Assembly: GCA_030407085.1 (NCBI GenBank)
Contig: CM059583.1
Coordinates: forward strand, 210,612,001 to 210,676,000
DNA: 64,000 nt
Reading direction: 5' to 3'
Source: Trichopria drosophilae
Lineage: Eukaryota > Arthropoda > Insecta > Hymenoptera > Diapriidae
Shown: positions 62,084-64,000 of the stretch, one piece after another
How positions within the stretch are numbered: the first letter of the stretch is position 1
Layout of the letters: every line of letters begins with the position of its first letter
Notes under the pieces: model-generated
Seen by the model: the letters and a program-made list of their open reading frames with translations, nothing else
The model's database searches: none
What the model was told of the DNA's origin: nothing
Made by a program: the position numbers and the translations under genes

Positions 62084-62692
62084 CATGATTTGTAATTCAT
62101 ATTAGATGTTTCATAAACGTTTGTTGTTGTTTATAGTTGCCGCGGTTGCTTAAAAAAAACTACGAATTGTTATGAATATATTCATTTACAATAAACTGCT
62201 TTTGAGAGCAATTGGGCACGAAATTAAAATTGATGGTTGTTTTGGTTTCTCTTAATCGGAGGCTGTTTGGCGCGGAGGGTCAGGGGGGGGGGGCGGCAAC
62301 ACTTTCGTATCAACTTTGTCTGTGAGTAGTGGGATTTTGCCAATGCAGACTATAAATATACATTTACATAAATTAAAAATTACAAAAATTAAAATATAAA
62401 AAAAAAATTAAAAATAAAAAAAAAATTTTGTTATCATAAATCGGTTTCCTGTCTACTACAAACGGAAATTCCTTCACTACAATCAACTACAAACGATTTT
62501 CTGTCGGAAAAAAATTTGAAACAAAAAATTTTTGAAACTGGGGTGCTGGGCTTTTTTGGACCCCCTGTAACTTTTTCTTTCTGCAACTACAAACGAAATT
62601 CGTTCTACTACATTCAACTACATTCATAACTCTATCGAAATAGCGTTTTACATTTTGAATTTCGAAAAGTCGAGTGCCAGGTTCACAAAGCT

Positions 62693-62701
62693 CTACGTAT
62701 G
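62693..62701. repeat. Right 9-bp target-site duplication of the Foldback-like element
   Basis: CTACGTATG follows GGTTCACAAAGCT, matching 45768-45776 exactly. Confidence 0.9.
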
Positions 62702-62973
62702 TACACCGAGGTTCAACTTCGTTTGCACTTAATTGAATGCTCATATGCTAAGGCGAATTGTATTCACATTTTGGTTCAACTAACTTTTGATATTAACATG
62801 TTATATATAACCTTCACTGATTGATTTCTCGGTTCAACCGATTAATCAAAATAATGATGTATTCTGAGGTCCAACCTCCGTTATACATATATTCAATACA
62901 GAAAATATATATGTTATCATAATTATTCGATAATTGTGAAGAATGCATATTATTCAGTTACTTCATATTATAT
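62702..62973 (+). other. Non-coding lead-in to the gag-like ORF
   Basis: AT-rich, containing three GGTTCAAC/GGTCCAACCT-type words near 62710, 62772, 62832 and 62868. Ends in ATATATGACAG, which could be a splice acceptor or simply contain the start codon. Confidence 0.35.
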
Positions 62974-64000
62974 ATGACAGGTGGTAATCGTGATTATCGT
63001 AGACATGGTTCTTCTTCTCATAAATATAGAAATCGTACACCGAGCCCATATCATCGATATTATTATGATAACTATCAATCTGACAGTTCTGACTTCGTAA
63101 CTGATGAGGACTATTTTCAAACGGATAAAAGTCAATCTAATAAGGACGTCGATCATAATCAAATTATGGAAATTGTTGAACAAAATAAAAATGATGAATA
63201 TGAGGAACAAGTTGCTTCAGAAAAGTATCAAGTTGATTCAGAAAAGAAGGGAAACAATATAAATAATTCAACTGAAGCAAATCCAACACAGGGAATAGAT
63301 GAAGATATTCTTAAAATATTTGGTGAGCCCCTTTCTTCTGATCGTTCTTTCGCACCAGCTATTAACGAGCAATTAGCAAAAATTTGGACAAATATTATTA
63401 AAAAAGGACTTTCATCAGACGACAGAAAGTTGTTGTTAACAAATTTTAATCCACCAGAAAATTGTTCTTTAATGTTACCACCTAAATTAAATTTAGAAGT
63501 AAAGGCGGCAGTAGATATTACAATAATAAAAAGAGACGAAAGAATAATCGAAAAACAGGAAAAAATCTCAAGTGCTCTATTCGGTATGGGAAAACTTATT
63601 GATTCAATCATTCATTGTAATCCGACGGAAAAGAAACCATATTTAGAACCATTGAATGGAGTTATGCGATTATTAACTGACTTGCAACACGACAAAACCG
63701 AAATTCGAAAAAGTTTAATTTTAAAAAATATTAAAGCTTCTTTTAAAGATACCTTGAAAGATTTAACGTCTGACGAGTGGTTGTTTGGTAAAGATTTAGT
63801 CGATAAACTGAAAGATGCAAAAGTTTTACAACAATCTTCGAAGGATTTAACATTAGCGCCCAGCAAAGCATCTGAAAAAGCTAACAATTCAAAAAACTTC
63901 TACAACCCGCCTTCCCGGACATCATTCAAATCGAGAGGGGGCGGGCAAAGGAACAATTTCAGTCGAGGTCGCAAACAAACTCCAATGAACAGACAACCGA
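62974..64000 (+). CDS. Gag-like ORF of a DIRS-type retroelement (runs off the window)
   Basis: Open from ATG at 62974 to the window edge (at least 342 codons). The N terminus is Arg/Ser/Tyr-rich (GGNRDYRRHGSSSHKYRNRT), then acidic. The middle is helical with SDRSFAPAINEQLAKIWTNI, PPKLNLEVKAAVDITIIKRD and ALFGMGKLIDSII, then SDEWLFGKDLVDKLKDAKVL. The C terminus is an RG-rich RNA-binding tail (SRTSFKSRGGGQRNNFSRGR). I know this architecture as the first ORF of DIRS/tyrosine-recombinase-type retroelements in arthropods, which is followed by RT. That assignment is inference because RT lies outside the window. A decayed relative is at 27650-28110. It appears intact. Confidence 0.7.
   Translation, partial: MTGGNRDYRRHGSSSHKYRNRTPSPYHRYYYDNYQSDSSDFVTDEDYFQTDKSQSNKDVDHNQIMEIVEQNKNDEYEEQVASEKYQVDSEKKGNNINNSTEANPTQGIDEDILKIFGEPLSSDRSFAPAINEQLAKIWTNIIKKGLSSDDRKLLLTNFNPPENCSLMLPPKLNLEVKAAVDITIIKRDERIIEKQEKISSALFGMGKLIDSIIHCNPTEKKPYLEPLNGVMRLLTDLQHDKTEIRKSLILKNIKASFKDTLKDLTSDEWLFGKDLVDKLKDAKVLQQSSKDLTLAPSKASEKANNSKNFYNPPSRTSFKSRGGGQRNNFSRGRKQTPMNRQP

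Larger units (their letters stand above)
45777..62692. mobile_element. Foldback-like element (about 6.4 kb without its 10.5-kb LTR insertion)
   Basis: The termini AGCTTTGTGAACCTGGCAC are exact inverted repeats and are flanked by a perfect 9-bp duplication, CTACGTATG. The outer ~600 bp of each arm are near-identical inverted unique sequence (45777-46385 and 62084-62692). Inside each arm is a long array of ~82-93-bp repeats. Orientation flips at about 60117, the true centre of the palindrome. An LTR retrotransposon (49306-59778) is inserted in the left arm. Restored, the arms are about 3.9 and 2.6 kb. Long TIRs made of tandem repeats with a 9-bp duplication are the hallmark of Drosophila Foldback elements; no transposase is present, so it is non-autonomous. 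Confidence 0.88.

Overview
The window is nuclear DNA from an insect. Its host genes are intron-rich, AT-rich and spliced with GT-AG introns, and their proteins are of ordinary animal type (Rac1, Exo70). The repeat content (DIRS-like gag ORF, jockey/CR1-type LINE, many inverted-repeat DNA elements) would suit a hymenopteran, but the species cannot be read from the sequence.

Host genes occupy about 4.3-26.7 kb. Rac1 (+, 3 coding exons, 192 aa) and Exo70 (-, 6 coding exons, 697 aa) converge and end about 1 kb apart. A third multi-exon gene (+, 4 coding exons, 294 aa, not recognised) runs from 18.4 to 26.7 kb. An intronless ankyrin-repeat ORF (188 aa) sits alone at 39.8-40.3 kb. Large introns and intergenic DNA hold non-autonomous DNA transposons: a long-TIR element with an 8-bp TSD, piggyBac-type with TTAA, Harbinger-type with TTA, pogo-type with TA, and several fold-back elements. 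There are also decayed retroelements: a DIRS-type gag, a copia RNase H, a LINE tail, and a nearly full-length but broken LINE at 33-37.5 kb with a PHD-like and zinc-knuckle ORF1.

From 45.5 kb to the end is a nested mobile locus. A gag-like gene (candidate first exon at 45.56 kb, main ORF from 62.97 kb) is split by a Foldback-like element (45777-62692, perfect 9-bp target duplication). The arms of that element are long arrays of an ~82-93-bp hairpin-forming repeat. Inside its left arm is a young 10.5-kb Ty3/gypsy LTR retrotransposon (49306-59778, 483-bp LTRs with 3 differences, CTTC duplication).

The LTR element is the most interesting object here. It has a tRNA-Leu primer-binding site, gag, a textbook -1 frameshift signal into pol, and a macrodomain-like segment in pol. 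In the position normally held by env it carries an intact 555-aa ORF that reads as RRM + F-box + leucine-rich repeats. A strong splice acceptor lies 3 nt before that ORF's ATG, and a strong donor sits inside the 5' LTR with no ATG between the likely cap site and the donor. The inferred picture is a retrotransposon that has captured a host-type F-box/RNA-binding gene and expresses it from a spliced, env-like mRNA.
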